64,000 nucleotides of DNA from CAIWHR01 sp963846855 (GTDB lineage: Bacteria > Pseudomonadota > Gammaproteobacteria > Burkholderiales > Casimicrobiaceae): positions 1-64,000 of the forward strand of contig CAWJXK010000001.1 of the NCBI GenBank assembly GCA_963846855.1, in the 5' to 3' direction. Numbering within the stretch: position 1 is the first letter of the stretch; every line of letters begins with the position of its first letter. Made by a program: the position numbers and the translations under genes. The notes below the pieces were generated by a model that did no database searches, was not told the origin of the DNA, and saw only the letters and a list, made by a program, of their open reading frames with translations. Positions 53,495-62,591 of this stretch are shown here, in pieces.

Positions 53495-54733
53495 ATGAAG
53501 ATCGTGAAAGCTGAAGTCATCGTCACGAGTCCGGATCGCAATTTTGTGTCCCTCAAGATCACTACCGACGAGGGCCACACCGGGCTGGGAGATGCCACGC
53601 TCAACGGGCGTGAGCTTGCGGTGGTCAGTTACCTCAAGGATCACGTGGCGCCCTTGCTCATCGGCAAGGATCCCCACCGGATTGAAGACACCTGGCAGTT
53701 CCTGTACCGCAGCGCGTATTGGCGCCGCGGTCCGGTCACGATGGCCGCCATTGCCGCGGTTGACGTTGCGCTGTGGGACATCAAGGCCAAGGCGGCGAAC
53801 ATGCCGCTCTACCAGCTCCTCGGCGGAGCGAGCCGTACCGGATGCCTGGCCTACGGCCACGCCAGCGGCAAGGACCTGCCAGAGCTCTTCGACTCGGTGC
53901 GGCGACATCTGGAGCAGGGCTACCGCGCCATCCGGATTCAAACGGGCGTGCCGGGCCTCAGGGCGATCTACGGTGTCGCATCGAATGTGGTCGCGTCGGG
54001 CAATGTGGGGAAGCGCTACGATCATGAACCCGCGCAGCGCGCCCCGCAGCCCGCGGAGGAGGATTGGGACACACGCGCCTATCTGCGGCACATCCCCGGC
54101 GTATTCGAGGCCGTGCGTGCCGAATTCGGTCCCGAGATTCCACTCCTACACGACGGACATCACCGGATGACGCCAATTCAGGCGGCGCGACTCGGCAAAT
54201 CGCTGGAGCCGTATGACCTGTTCTGGCTGGAAGATTGCACGCCCGCGGAAAACCAGGAGGCGTTGCGGCTGGTGCGTCGACACACGATCACGCCGCTGGC
54301 GATCGGAGAGGTCTTCAACACGGTCTGGGACTACCAGACCCTTGTTCAAGAGCAGCTTATCGATTACGTGCGCAGCGCAGTCACTCACACCGGAGGGATC
54401 TCTCCGATGAAGAAGATCATGGACTTCGCCGCCCAGTATCAGATCAAATCCGGAATCCACGGACCCACCGATATATCGCCGATCGGCATGGCCGCGGCCC
54501 TTCACCTCGGATTAGCCATACACAACTTCGGCATTCAGGAATACATGCAGCATGGCGAGGCGACCAACCGGGTATTTGAGCAGTCCTTCACTTTCAAGGA
54601 TGGGTTGCTCCACCCTGGAGAGCGCCCCGGCCTCGGCGTGGAACTCAACGTCGATGAAGCGGGGAAGTACCCCTACCAGACGGCTTACTTACCGTTCAAC
54701 CGCCTGAGCGACGGAACCGTTCACGACTGGTAG
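53495..54733 (+). CDS. manD: D-mannonate dehydratase ManD (enolase superfamily)
   Basis: Dehydrates D-mannonate to 2-keto-3-deoxygluconate. The 412-residue protein keeps the metal ligands known for ManD at exactly the family positions: D210, E236 and E262, plus the acid/base pair R147/Y159 and H212 (motifs RIQTGVPGLRAIYG, HDGHHRMTPIQAARLG, WLEDCTPAENQ, GEVFNT). It should therefore be catalytically competent, not a low-efficiency RspA-like relative, although sequence alone cannot prove this. No uronate isomerase, KDG kinase or transporter is adjacent. Less GC-rich than the tat genes before it; possibly acquired. ATG 53495 (MKIVKAEV) is the conserved start. Confidence 0.88.
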   Translation: MKIVKAEVIVTSPDRNFVSLKITTDEGHTGLGDATLNGRELAVVSYLKDHVAPLLIGKDPHRIEDTWQFLYRSAYWRRGPVTMAAIAAVDVALWDIKAKAANMPLYQLLGGASRTGCLAYGHASGKDLPELFDSVRRHLEQGYRAIRIQTGVPGLRAIYGVASNVVASGNVGKRYDHEPAQRAPQPAEEDWDTRAYLRHIPGVFEAVRAEFGPEIPLLHDGHHRMTPIQAARLGKSLEPYDLFWLEDCTPAENQEALRLVRRHTITPLAIGEVFNTVWDYQTLVQEQLIDYVRSAVTHTGGISPMKKIMDFAAQYQIKSGIHGPTDISPIGMAAALHLGLAIHNFGIQEYMQHGEATNRVFEQSFTFKDGLLHPGERPGLGVELNVDEAGKYPYQTAYLPFNRLSDGTVHDW

Positions 54734-54738
54734 TAGGC

Positions 54739-55137
54739 TCAGCCGACTGTCCGGCTCGTTCTGGACGCGATGCCGCGCGTCCAGGACATCAGGCTGAGTA
54801 GGCAACGCTTGACCATCGTGGCAGCCTTTCCAGGCACAGCCCGCATTCTCTGTTGGCGAGCCTCGCTCTGGCGGTGGAGTCGCTCGATCTTCTCCAGCAT
54901 CTCCGGGGTCAGGGGCATGGACGACCGGAGAGCGGCGCGTCCGTCGTAGGACCTCAGGGCGCCAGCGTGAAAGCGGAACCATGAGCCCGCGTAGGCGAGC
55001 GCTATACAGCCGTCGCGGAATTCCGCTACGTAACACTCGCGGTTTCTTTCGTATAGGGCGACCGAGTGCCCGGCACCCAGAGTGATCATGTAACCATTGA
55101 TCGAAGGCGCAGTGCGCATTTGGGTTTCAGCGTTCAT
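54739..55137 (-). CDS. Unknown protein, paralogue of the neighbour (copy 1)
   Basis: A 132-residue protein with no family I recognise. The middle (MITLGAGHSVALYERNRECYVAEFRDG ... SWFRFHAG ... AALRSSMPLTPEMLEKIERLH) matches the product of 55206-55568 residue for residue in pattern: GxxHxVAxYxR, VAxFxDG, WFRFxxG, A.xSxxPxxxxM...xxLH. The C-terminal 35 residues are basic. No signal peptide. Tail to tail with manD (5 bp apart). A role is not inferable. Confidence 0.6.
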   Translation of the reverse strand: MNAETQMRTAPSINGYMITLGAGHSVALYERNRECYVAEFRDGCIALAYAGSWFRFHAGALRSYDGRAALRSSMPLTPEMLEKIERLHRQSEARQQRMRAVPGKAATMVKRCLLSLMSWTRGIASRTSRTVG

Positions 55138-55205
55138 GAATGACCTCCGTGTTTGTGATGCCGGCGCAGGCGATCTTCGTTGAGAGCAGCCACGAAGTCC
55201 TCTAA

Positions 55206-55568
55206 CTACCCAAAGATTTCGCCAAGACGTTGCACACTAGCGGCGACCCTAGCCACTAGTTCTGTCAGGGTCTGCCCACGTCGATGGACGGCCGCGGCAT
55301 GAAGGGCTTCGATCCGCATGCCGAGTTCGGACGAAATCGGTATGGCTGACTCCAGTGCCATCCGGCGCAGGGAGTGTGAATTGGCAAGGTTGCCGCAGTT
55401 AAAGCGAAACCATGTGTTCGCATCGACGAGCACCCCCTGACCGTCGACGAAGTCGGCAACCCATATGACGCCGTCGCGCAGGTAGATCGCGACGGCGTGA
55501 TGCTCGCCCAACCGCAGCATCTGGCCCTGGAGCTTGTGGGGCGAGTGAAGGTTAAGGTGGGTTTCCAT
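55206..55568 (-). CDS. Unknown protein, paralogue of the neighbour (copy 2)
   Basis: A 120-residue protein: MLRLGEHHAVAIYLRDGVIWVADFVDGQG, then TWFRFNCGNLANSHSLRRMALESAIPISSELGMRIEALHAAAV. Same pattern as the 54739-55137 product, so the two arose by duplication. Start taken at METHLNLH (55568); a start at 55604 would add 12 residues. Predicted soluble, small alpha/beta domain followed by a helix. Family unknown to me. Confidence 0.6.
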   Translation of the reverse strand: METHLNLHSPHKLQGQMLRLGEHHAVAIYLRDGVIWVADFVDGQGVLVDANTWFRFNCGNLANSHSLRRMALESAIPISSELGMRIEALHAAAVHRRGQTLTELVARVAASVQRLGEIFG

Positions 55569-55740
55569 TGGGCATTGCCTCGTAACGTGGGTTAGTCGAT
55601 CCAATGTCGGCGGCTGCCAATGAACCCGAGTGGACGCAGCCGCTTGTCAAGTGCGCTTCGCGGTGTCCGCACGATCGATGTGTGATCGTTAGCGCGCATA
55701 CGGCTGTCCGGCGTCAAGCGGCGAGCCCGGATGGACTCCA

Positions 55741-56022
55741 TTACTCATCGTGGGCCGCTCGTGGCACGCGGGTGAGGTTGGTATTGCGATCGAGCCACGC
55801 GGAGTAAGCGCTCCGAAGCAGGGGTACGACGTGCCACAGATTCATCGGCAGCAGGCAGGTGTGGAGGAGCAAGACCGGAACGACGTGAGCGGCGTGCCCA
55901 TAGCTGATGAATGCGATGTTGCTGGCGATCGCGACGAGGCGGAGCGAAAGCATGTCGCGCATCCCAAAGGTCGTGAGCACCAGGCCCGAAGCGAGAAATC
56001 CAAGAAGATCTTGATCACTCAT
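55741..56022 (-). CDS. Small three-helix membrane protein
   Basis: A 93-residue protein that is nearly all membrane: DLLGFLASGLVLTTFGMRDMLSLRLVAIASNIAFISYGHAAHVVPVLLLHTCLLPMNLWHVVPLL. This resembles the three-helix segment found alone or in front of cyclic-nucleotide-binding (Popeye-like) domains; here no such domain follows. A strong GGAGGTGG site sits just before the ATG at 56022, which rules against the longer in-frame start at 56127. Confidence 0.65.
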   Translation of the reverse strand: MSDQDLLGFLASGLVLTTFGMRDMLSLRLVAIASNIAFISYGHAAHVVPVLLLHTCLLPMNLWHVVPLLRSAYSAWLDRNTNLTRVPRAAHDE

Positions 56023-56248
56023 ATCCACCTCCGCTGCTGCATAGTGAGTCACCATTGCGCTGCACGCCTGCTTTGCTATCCTGTGCCCGCGGTAGGAATC
56101 TTCGGCGCGTAGCGCGGATGAAGTCATAAAGAAACCCTAAAACTTCAAATGAATCGCGATCGGCGGTGCCCGCACCGCGATACCTGGTTCGCGTGGGGCG
56201 GCACCCAAGCCAAGGCTCGCGCGACTGGCGCTTGGGGAGCCCGTTGAG

Positions 56249-58855
56249 ATGGGTACCCACTACAAGATCGGTCCGCTGCAACTCGACCCTGACGCCCAAG
56301 TGCTGACGCAGGAGGGCGCGGCCGTGGCGCTCGGCGCGCGAGCGGTCGCGGTGCTAACGGTGCTGGTGAGCCGTGCCAACGAATACGTGCAAAAGTCGGC
56401 CATCCTGGATGCGGCCTGGCCGGGCCTGGTGGTCGAGGAAGCCAATCTGGCGGTGCAGATCTCGGCGATTCGGCGCGCACTCGCTCGAGTCGGCGGCGGG
56501 GACTGGATCGAAACGTTGGCGCGCCGCGGCTACCGCTTCGTCGGGCCGGTTGCGGAAATTGCAGGCCGGTCAGTGGCTCCGGCGCCAGCCGACCACAGGC
56601 GAACCAACTTGCCGGAGTTGCTGACCTCGTTCATAGGACGCGAGCGGGAACTGGCCGAAATCAAGCAGCTATTGCCCGGGACCCGGTTACTGACGCTGAC
56701 GGGGACCGGGGGCATCGGCAAGACGCGTCTGGCGTTGCAGGCAGCCGCCGAGGTGCGCGATGCCTATCGGGACGGGATCTGGTTCGTTGACTTGGCTCCG
56801 CTGGCCGATCCGGCCCTGGTGCCTAGCGCGCTCGCACAGGCGCTGCAGGTGAAGGAGGCGCCCGCGCAGTCGCTGCTGGACGCGCTATGCAACCACCTGC
56901 GCGCGCGGGAGACCTTGCTCATCATCGACAACTGCGAGCACGTGCTGGGCGGCTGCGCGCGTTTGATCGCGGCGCTGCTGCGCGAGACGACGCAGGTGAC
57001 TGTGATCGCGACGAGTCGGGAGCCGCTGCATCTGTCCGGGGAACGCGCCTATCCGGTGGGTGCGCTGCCACTGGCCGATCCCGAAGCCGACCCTCAGAGC
57101 ATCGCCCGGTCCGATGCGGTGCAGCTGTTCGTGGAGCGCGCGCGTCAGCAGCACCCGCACCTTGATCTGCAGGAGGAGAGGGCACGGGCAGTGGCCGAGA
57201 TCTGCATGCGACTCGATGGAATCCCGCTGGCGCTGGAACTGGCGGCGGCGCGGGTCGGGGTGCTGCCGGTGGAGCAGATCGTGCGATTGCTCGACCAGCG
57301 CTTCCGGCTGTTGACGAGTGGCAGCCACGAGCTGCCGCGACACCAGACGCTGCGCGCGATGATCGATTGGAGCTACGAGCTGCTGGACGGGGCGGAGAGG
57401 GCCCTGTTCGCGCGGCTGTCGGTATTCGCCGGTGGCTGGACGCTCGAAGCCGCGAGTGAGGTGGGCAGCGGCGAATCGATCGCCAAGGACGATGTAGTCT
57501 ATGTGTTGATCCGGCTCATCGAGCAATCGCTCGTGGTCGCAGACGACGATGGCGATCGCTACCGAATGCTTGAGACCGTGCGGGAATACGCTAAGGAGAA
57601 GTTGGAGGAATCCGCGATCGGCGACGCGGAACGAGAACCGTGGCGCGACCGTCACCTTGCGTATTTCCTCGCGTTAGCGGAAGAGGCAGAGCCGAAGCTG
57701 AACGGGGCGCAGCAGCGGACCTGGCTCGAGCGCCTGGAGAGGGAACACGACAACCTGCGATCGGCCCTCGCCTGGGCTGCCGCAGGCGGCGACGCTGTGA
57801 GCGGGATGCGACTGGCGAGCGCCTGTTGGCGGTTCTGGTTTATACGTGGGTATGCTCGCGAAGGCCTCAGCTGGCTGTCCGGAATACTCGCGGTCGTGCC
57901 CGCTCGACAGGCTACGGCGCACCGCGCGAAGGCACTCGCCTCAGCCGCCACAATGGCGAGGGCGATGTCCGACTTTTCGAAGGCAAGGACACTGTACGAA
58001 GAAGCCCTATCGATCTACCGAGAGCTGGACGTCCAGCGCGGCGTTGCCGCTGCGCTGGGCAACCTCGCGATGGTGTCCGGCGACCAGGGCGACTACTCGG
58101 CGGCGATTGCCCGGCACGTGGAGAGCCTGGCGATCTGGCGCGAGTTGGGTGACCAAGGAGGCATCGCGAGGACGCTGTTGGCGCTAGGGGAAGTCGTCTA
58201 CGCGCAGGGCGACGAACGGGCCGCCGAGTCGTTGTACGAGCAGAGTCTGGCGATCGAGCGCGAACTAGGCGACCAGCGGGGCATCGCCGTCATATTGAAT
58301 AATCTGGGGATGGTGGCGTACTACCGGAATGACTATTCGGCCGCCCGATCGCTGCATGAGGAGGCCTTGGTCATCCGTCGGGAGATCGGCGAGAGAGGGG
58401 GAATCGCCCACTCGTTGGCCAATCTGGGCACGGTTGCCTATGAGCAGGGCGACTATCCGTCGTCCAGGGCGCTTCTGACAGACAGTCTTGCGATCCGGCG
58501 AGAATTGGCTGACCGGTTGGGCATAGCGGAGTCTCTGGAAGCACTCGCCGGTCTCGCGTTCGCCTTGCGCCGACCCGGACCGGGTGCCCGCCTCTGCGGC
58601 CAGGCGGCGCGACTGCGAGAGGAGATCGGCTCTCCCCTTGCGCCTTGGGAACGCTCTCGTTATGACCGTCAGATTGCTTCAGGGCGTGCCTCTATCGGCA
58701 ACGACGCCTTCGACTTGGCTTGGCAGGAGGGCCATGCGATGACGCTGGAGCAACTGATAGAACTCGCGTTGGAGAGCACGGGCGAGTCACCCATGAAGGA
58801 CCTATCAGCGCCTCCAAGCACACCGGAGTCCACGGCGAGCGACAGCAGATCCTGA
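56249..58855 (+). CDS. wHTH-STAND ATPase-TPR transcriptional regulator
   Basis: An 868-residue regulator. Residues 1-105 are an OmpR/CadC-type winged helix (LDPDAQVLTQEGAAVALGARAVAVLTVLV ... WIETLARRGYRFVGPV). An NB-ARC/STAND ATPase follows: LTGTGGIGKTR (Walker A, 150-160), LLIIDNCEH (Walker B, 223-231), IATSREPL (sensor), GIPLALELAA (GxP motif). From about 560 to 790 there are TPR repeats of about 40 residues (ALGNLAMVSGDQGDYSAAI, TLLALGEVVYAQGDERAA, ILNNLGMVAYYRNDYSAA, SLANLGTVAYEQGDYPSS). It is a signal-gated activator of the AfsR/MalT-like STAND type; the target genes are unknown, the adjacent minus-strand genes being the first candidates. Confidence 0.85.
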   Translation: MGTHYKIGPLQLDPDAQVLTQEGAAVALGARAVAVLTVLVSRANEYVQKSAILDAAWPGLVVEEANLAVQISAIRRALARVGGGDWIETLARRGYRFVGPVAEIAGRSVAPAPADHRRTNLPELLTSFIGRERELAEIKQLLPGTRLLTLTGTGGIGKTRLALQAAAEVRDAYRDGIWFVDLAPLADPALVPSALAQALQVKEAPAQSLLDALCNHLRARETLLIIDNCEHVLGGCARLIAALLRETTQVTVIATSREPLHLSGERAYPVGALPLADPEADPQSIARSDAVQLFVERARQQHPHLDLQEERARAVAEICMRLDGIPLALELAAARVGVLPVEQIVRLLDQRFRLLTSGSHELPRHQTLRAMIDWSYELLDGAERALFARLSVFAGGWTLEAASEVGSGESIAKDDVVYVLIRLIEQSLVVADDDGDRYRMLETVREYAKEKLEESAIGDAEREPWRDRHLAYFLALAEEAEPKLNGAQQRTWLERLEREHDNLRSALAWAAAGGDAVSGMRLASACWRFWFIRGYAREGLSWLSGILAVVPARQATAHRAKALASAATMARAMSDFSKARTLYEEALSIYRELDVQRGVAAALGNLAMVSGDQGDYSAAIARHVESLAIWRELGDQGGIARTLLALGEVVYAQGDERAAESLYEQSLAIERELGDQRGIAVILNNLGMVAYYRNDYSAARSLHEEALVIRREIGERGGIAHSLANLGTVAYEQGDYPSSRALLTDSLAIRRELADRLGIAESLEALAGLAFALRRPGPGARLCGQAARLREEIGSPLAPWERSRYDRQIASGRASIGNDAFDLAWQEGHAMTLEQLIELALESTGESPMKDLSAPPSTPESTASDSRS

Positions 58856-59115
58856 GCGCGCTCTTTCGTCATTGGCCGCTTTTGGCGGTCACGCAATGTG
58901 ACCGCTTCTGCCCGAACGCCCCATTGTTGAGACCGGATTGAGCGGCCGGGTTCGCGGCGAAGCGACCAGTCGGCTTGGGTTGGGCCAGGACCGAGAAAGC
59001 AAGCAGACGTTCCATCCGTCCCAGGAACGGACATCGGAAACCAAAACAGATCGGGGTGGTTACGGCGCCGCGCTATGCCAATGAAAGGCGATGGTTGGTG
59101 CAGCGACAGATTGCC

Positions 59116-60271
59116 CTAGGGATTGGTAGCCCGCGGCCGCTTGCCGACCGTGACGTCGACCTCCAGCGCCTTGCGGTCGCGCCACAGCTTTACGTGGGCG
59201 GGCGTTCCGGGAGGCAGCTCGGCGATCCGCGACAGCATGACCTGCGTGTCGACGGTCGGCTTGCCGTCGATGTCGACGACGATGTCCTTGACCTGCATGC
59301 CGGCACGGTCGGCCGGCCCGTTCTTCACGAGCCCGCGAATTACCACTCCGCCCGTGCCGTCGTAGGCGAGCGCCTTGGCGATCTCCTCGCTCACGTCCTG
59401 CGGCTCGACGCCGAACCAGCCGCGCGTCACTTCGCCGTTCTCGATGATCTGCTCCAGCACCGTGCGCGCGATCGACACGGGGATCGCGAAGCCGATGCCG
59501 AGCGAGCCGCCGGATTGCGAGAAGATCGTGCTGTTGATGCCGATGAGGTTGCCCGAGGCATCGATCAGCGCGCCGCCGGAATTGCCGGGGTTGATCGCAG
59601 CGTCGGTCTGGATGAAATCCTCGAAGCGGTTGATGCCGAGGTGATTGCGCCCGAGCGCGCTGACGATGCCCGACGTCACCGAATTGCCGAAGCCGAACGG
59701 ATTGCCGATCGCGAGCACCGCGTCGCCGACCTGCACGTGCTCGATCGATCCCAGCGTGATCGCCGGGCAGGCCGGCCGCATCGGCCTTCAGCACGGCGAG
59801 GTCGGATTCCGGATCGGAGCCGCGGATCTTCGCCTTCAGGCGGCGGCCGTCCTGCAGCACGAGCTCGATGTCGTCGGCGCCGTCGACGACGTGCTGGTTG
59901 GTGAGCACGTAACCGTCGGGCGAGACGATCACGCCCGAGCCGAGGCTCGTCTGCCGCTGCCGCGGCATTCGCTCGGCGAAGTCCGGAAAGTACCGGCGCA
60001 GCGTGTCGTCGTCGACCAGCGGATTGCGCTGACGCATCTCCTTGCTGGTGTAGATCGCGACCACCGCGGGCATCGCGCGCTTGGCGGCCTCGGCGAACGT
60101 CGAGCCCTTCTGCGGCGCCGTCGGCGTGACGATCTCCTGCAGCAGGACTGTCGCGCCGCCTTGCGGCGTCACGCGCGGCAGCAGGTCGGGCCGCAGCGTC
60201 GCCACGACGAACAGCGCCGCGAGGCAAACGGTGGAGGCCTGCGCGAACAGCAGCCAGATTCTTCGCAGCAC
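59116..60271 (-). CDS. DegQ/AlgW-like periplasmic serine protease (one frameshift)
   Basis: Membrane-anchored trypsin-like protease with one PDZ domain (DegS/AlgW architecture). N-terminal helix (LRRIWLLFAQASTVCLAALFVV), His in LTNQHVVDGAD, Asp in DPESDLAVLK, Ser in NPGNSGGALIDA, then PDZ (GVVIRGLVKNGPADRAGMQVKDIVVDIDGKP). The frame slips within 59764-59767: one extra base in GGG; without it DAAGLPAITLGSIEHVQVGD is continuous. Start at GTG 60271 because a TATAAT lies at 60301-60306, overlapping the TTG (60301) that opens the longer frame. Confidence 0.85.
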
Positions 60272-60300
60272 GGGGTCTTTGCGGCGGGAAGGGAACGGCA

Positions 60301-60306
60301 ATTATA
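60301..60306 (-). promoter_or_regulatory. Probable -10 element for the degQ-like gene
   Basis: TATAAT on the minus strand, 30 bp before the GTG start at 60271. It makes the more upstream TTG start unlikely. No clear -35 is seen. Confidence 0.45.
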
Positions 60307-60669
60307 GTCAGTGGGACGCGGCGCCGACCGACCACGCGTACGCCGGCATGCTGCGCCTGTGGGATGGTCGTGCGATTGCGCCGTTTGGCGCCGTCCCGGA
60401 ACGGCGCCCCTTGTCGCGTGGGGACCGCGTGCGCCGCGTCCGCGTCGATTACTCGAAAACGCGTGCCGCCGGGATCGGTTGACCGCGGGTCGCGGAATCG
60501 CGTTTCACGGTGATGCGGGCTCGATTCTTGCGCCGCGGCGCGCCGCCGGCCCGGCGTCGGAGCGCGCCGCCATCCCGCTGATCTCGCTCGGCTTTTCCCG
60601 TTTTTCCGGAGGAAAAGCTTCCGGCGAGCGGCCCCAATCCCTTATAATCGACAGGTTTGCGAAGGTCGT
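60302..60669. other. Intergenic region between degQ-like gene and petA
   Basis: A 368-bp divergent spacer. It contains the minus-strand -10 at its left end, an inverted repeat GCTTTTCC...GGAAAAGC at about 60591-60619, and the petA -10 at 60643-60648. No gene or known RNA was recognised. Confidence 0.5.
60643..60648 (+). promoter_or_regulatory. Probable -10 element for petABC
   Basis: Perfect TATAAT 21 bp before the petA ATG, in an AT-rich patch (CCCTTATAATCGACAGG). The predicted leader is only about 14-15 nt. A -35 consensus is not evident; the dyad just upstream may be an operator. Confidence 0.55.
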
Positions 60670-61305
60670 ATGAATCTACCGATCAGAACCCCGGGGCGCA
60701 GCGACATGGCGGATGGCAGTGTGGACAAGGGCAAGCGCCGCTTCCTGATCGGCGCGACGAGCGTCGTCGGCGGAATCGGTGGCGTGGCGGCGGCGACGCC
60801 GTTCGTGATGGCGCTGTTTCCCAGCGAGCGCGCCAAGGCGGCCGGTGCCCCGGTCGAGGTGGAAATCGGCAAGATCGAGCCCGGCCAGCAGATCACCGTC
60901 GAATGGCGCGGCAAGGTCGTCTGGCTCGTCAACCGCACGGCGGCGATGCTGGAAACGCTGCCCAAGCTCGACAGCAGACTCGCCGATCCGAAATCGGAGA
61001 TGCCGCAGCAGCCGGCATACTGCAAGAACGAGACGCGCTCGATCAAGCCCGAGATGTGGGTCGCCGTCGGAATCTGCACGCACCTCGGCTGCTCGCCGAC
61101 ATTTCGGCCCGAGCCGGCGCCCGCGGATCTCGGCCCCGAATGGCTCGGCGGCTACTTCTGCCCGTGCCACCAGTCGAAGTTCGACTTGGCCGGCCGCGTC
61201 TACAAGGGCGTGCCGGCGCCGACCAATCTCGTCATCCCGCCGCACAAGTACCTGACCGAGACCAGGATCCTCATCGGCGTCGGCGAAGACGGCAAGTCGG
61301 CGTGA
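60670..61305 (+). CDS. petA: Ubiquinol-cytochrome c reductase Rieske iron-sulfur subunit
   Basis: Rieske protein of the bc1 complex, 211 residues. N-terminal KGKRRFLIGATSVVGGIGGVAAATPFV acts as a Tat-type anchor (the twin-Arg is RR before FLIGA). The 2Fe-2S ligands are in C136-TH-LGC and C164-PC-H. ATG 60670 used; ATG 60706 (MADGSVDKG) is a plausible shorter start. Confidence 0.95.
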   Translation: MNLPIRTPGRSDMADGSVDKGKRRFLIGATSVVGGIGGVAAATPFVMALFPSERAKAAGAPVEVEIGKIEPGQQITVEWRGKVVWLVNRTAAMLETLPKLDSRLADPKSEMPQQPAYCKNETRSIKPEMWVAVGICTHLGCSPTFRPEPAPADLGPEWLGGYFCPCHQSKFDLAGRVYKGVPAPTNLVIPPHKYLTETRILIGVGEDGKSA

Positions 61306-61318
61306 GCGGAGCGCGGCC

Positions 61319-62591
61319 ATGGAAAAAATCCTGAACTGGATCGACGCGCGCTTCCCGCTGACGGCCCTCTGGGAATCGCAGTGGGGCAAGTACGTCGCGC
61401 CGAAGAACTTCAACTTCTGGTACTACTTCGGCTCGCTGGCGGCGTTCGTGCTGGTGATCCAGATCGTGACGGGCATCTTCCTCACGATGAGCTACAAGGC
61501 CGACGCGGCGAAGGCGTTCGAGTCGGTCGAGTACATCATGCGCGACGTCTCGTGGGGGTGGCTGATCCGCTACATGCACTCCACCGGCGCGTCCATGTTC
61601 TTCGTCGTCGTCTATTTGCACATGTTCCGCGGGCTCATGTACGGCAGCTACAGGAAGCCGCGCGAGCTCACCTGGATCTTCGGCTGCCTCATCTACCTCT
61701 GCCTCATGGGCGAGGCGTTCTTCGGCTACCTCCTTCCCGTGGGGACAGATGTCGTACTGGGGCGCGCAGGTGATCGTCAATCTGTTCTCCGCGGTGCCGT
61801 TCATCGGCGAGGACTTGAGCATCTGGATCCGGGGCGACTACACGATCTCCGACATCACGCTGAACCGCTTCTTCGCGTTCCACGTGATCGCGATGCCGCT
61901 GGTGCTGCTGGGGCTCGTCGCCGCGCATCTCATGGCGCTGCACGAGACCGGCTCGAACAACCCGGACGGCATCGAGATCAAGCAGCAGCCGAAGGATCCC
62001 GCGACCGGATTGCCGCTCGACGGCATCTACTCGCACCCGTACTACACGGTGAAGGATATGGTCGGCGTCGTCGCCTTCCTGGTGGTGTTCTCGATCATCG
62101 TTTTCTTCATTCCCGACATGGGCGGCTATTTCCTCGAGGCCAACAACTTCATCCCGGCCGATCCACTGAAGACGCCCGAGCACATCGCGCCGGTCTGGTA
62201 CTTCACGCCGTACTACGCGATGCTGCGCGCCGTGCCGTCGTTCCTCGGCAGCCAGGTCTGGGGCGTCATCGTGATGGGCATCGCCGTGCTGATCTTCTTC
62301 TTCATGCCATGGCTCGATAAGAGCCCGGTGAAATCGATCCGCTACCGCGGCTCGCTGTACAAGGGCGCACTGGCGGCATTCGTCGTCTCGTTCCTGATCC
62401 TGGGCTACCTCGGCGTCGTGCCGGTGACCGTCTGGGGTCAGTTCGCCGACGGATTCCCGATGTACGCGGCCGACCGCGCGACCGTCGTCGCGCGGGTGCT
62501 CACCATCGTCTACTTCCTCTTCTTCGCCCTGATGCCGTGGTACACGGCGATCGACAAGACGAAACCGGTCCCGGAAAGGGTGACGGGATGA
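61319..62591 (+). CDS. petB: Cytochrome b subunit of bc1 complex (one frameshift)
   Basis: Eight-helix di-haem cytochrome b, 423 residues if repaired. RYMHSTGASMFFVVVYLHMFRGL and RFFAFHVIAMPLVLLGLVAAHLMALH supply the four haem His. After FFGYLLP the frame is lost: one extra C in CCC (61736-61738); without it the conserved LLPWGQMSYWGAQVI is continuous. The reading resumes to the stop overlapping petC. Since bc1 genes on both sides are intact, I consider it a sequence error. Confidence 0.92.

Noticed and set aside
60081..60482. Possible small gene in the degQ-petA spacer
   Set aside because: Frame overlaps the degQ start antisense and has no recognisable start site or family.
61736..61741. 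Programmed frameshift in petB
   Set aside because: No slippery heptamer or downstream structure evident; identical one-base insertions occur in unrelated genes, so error is simpler.
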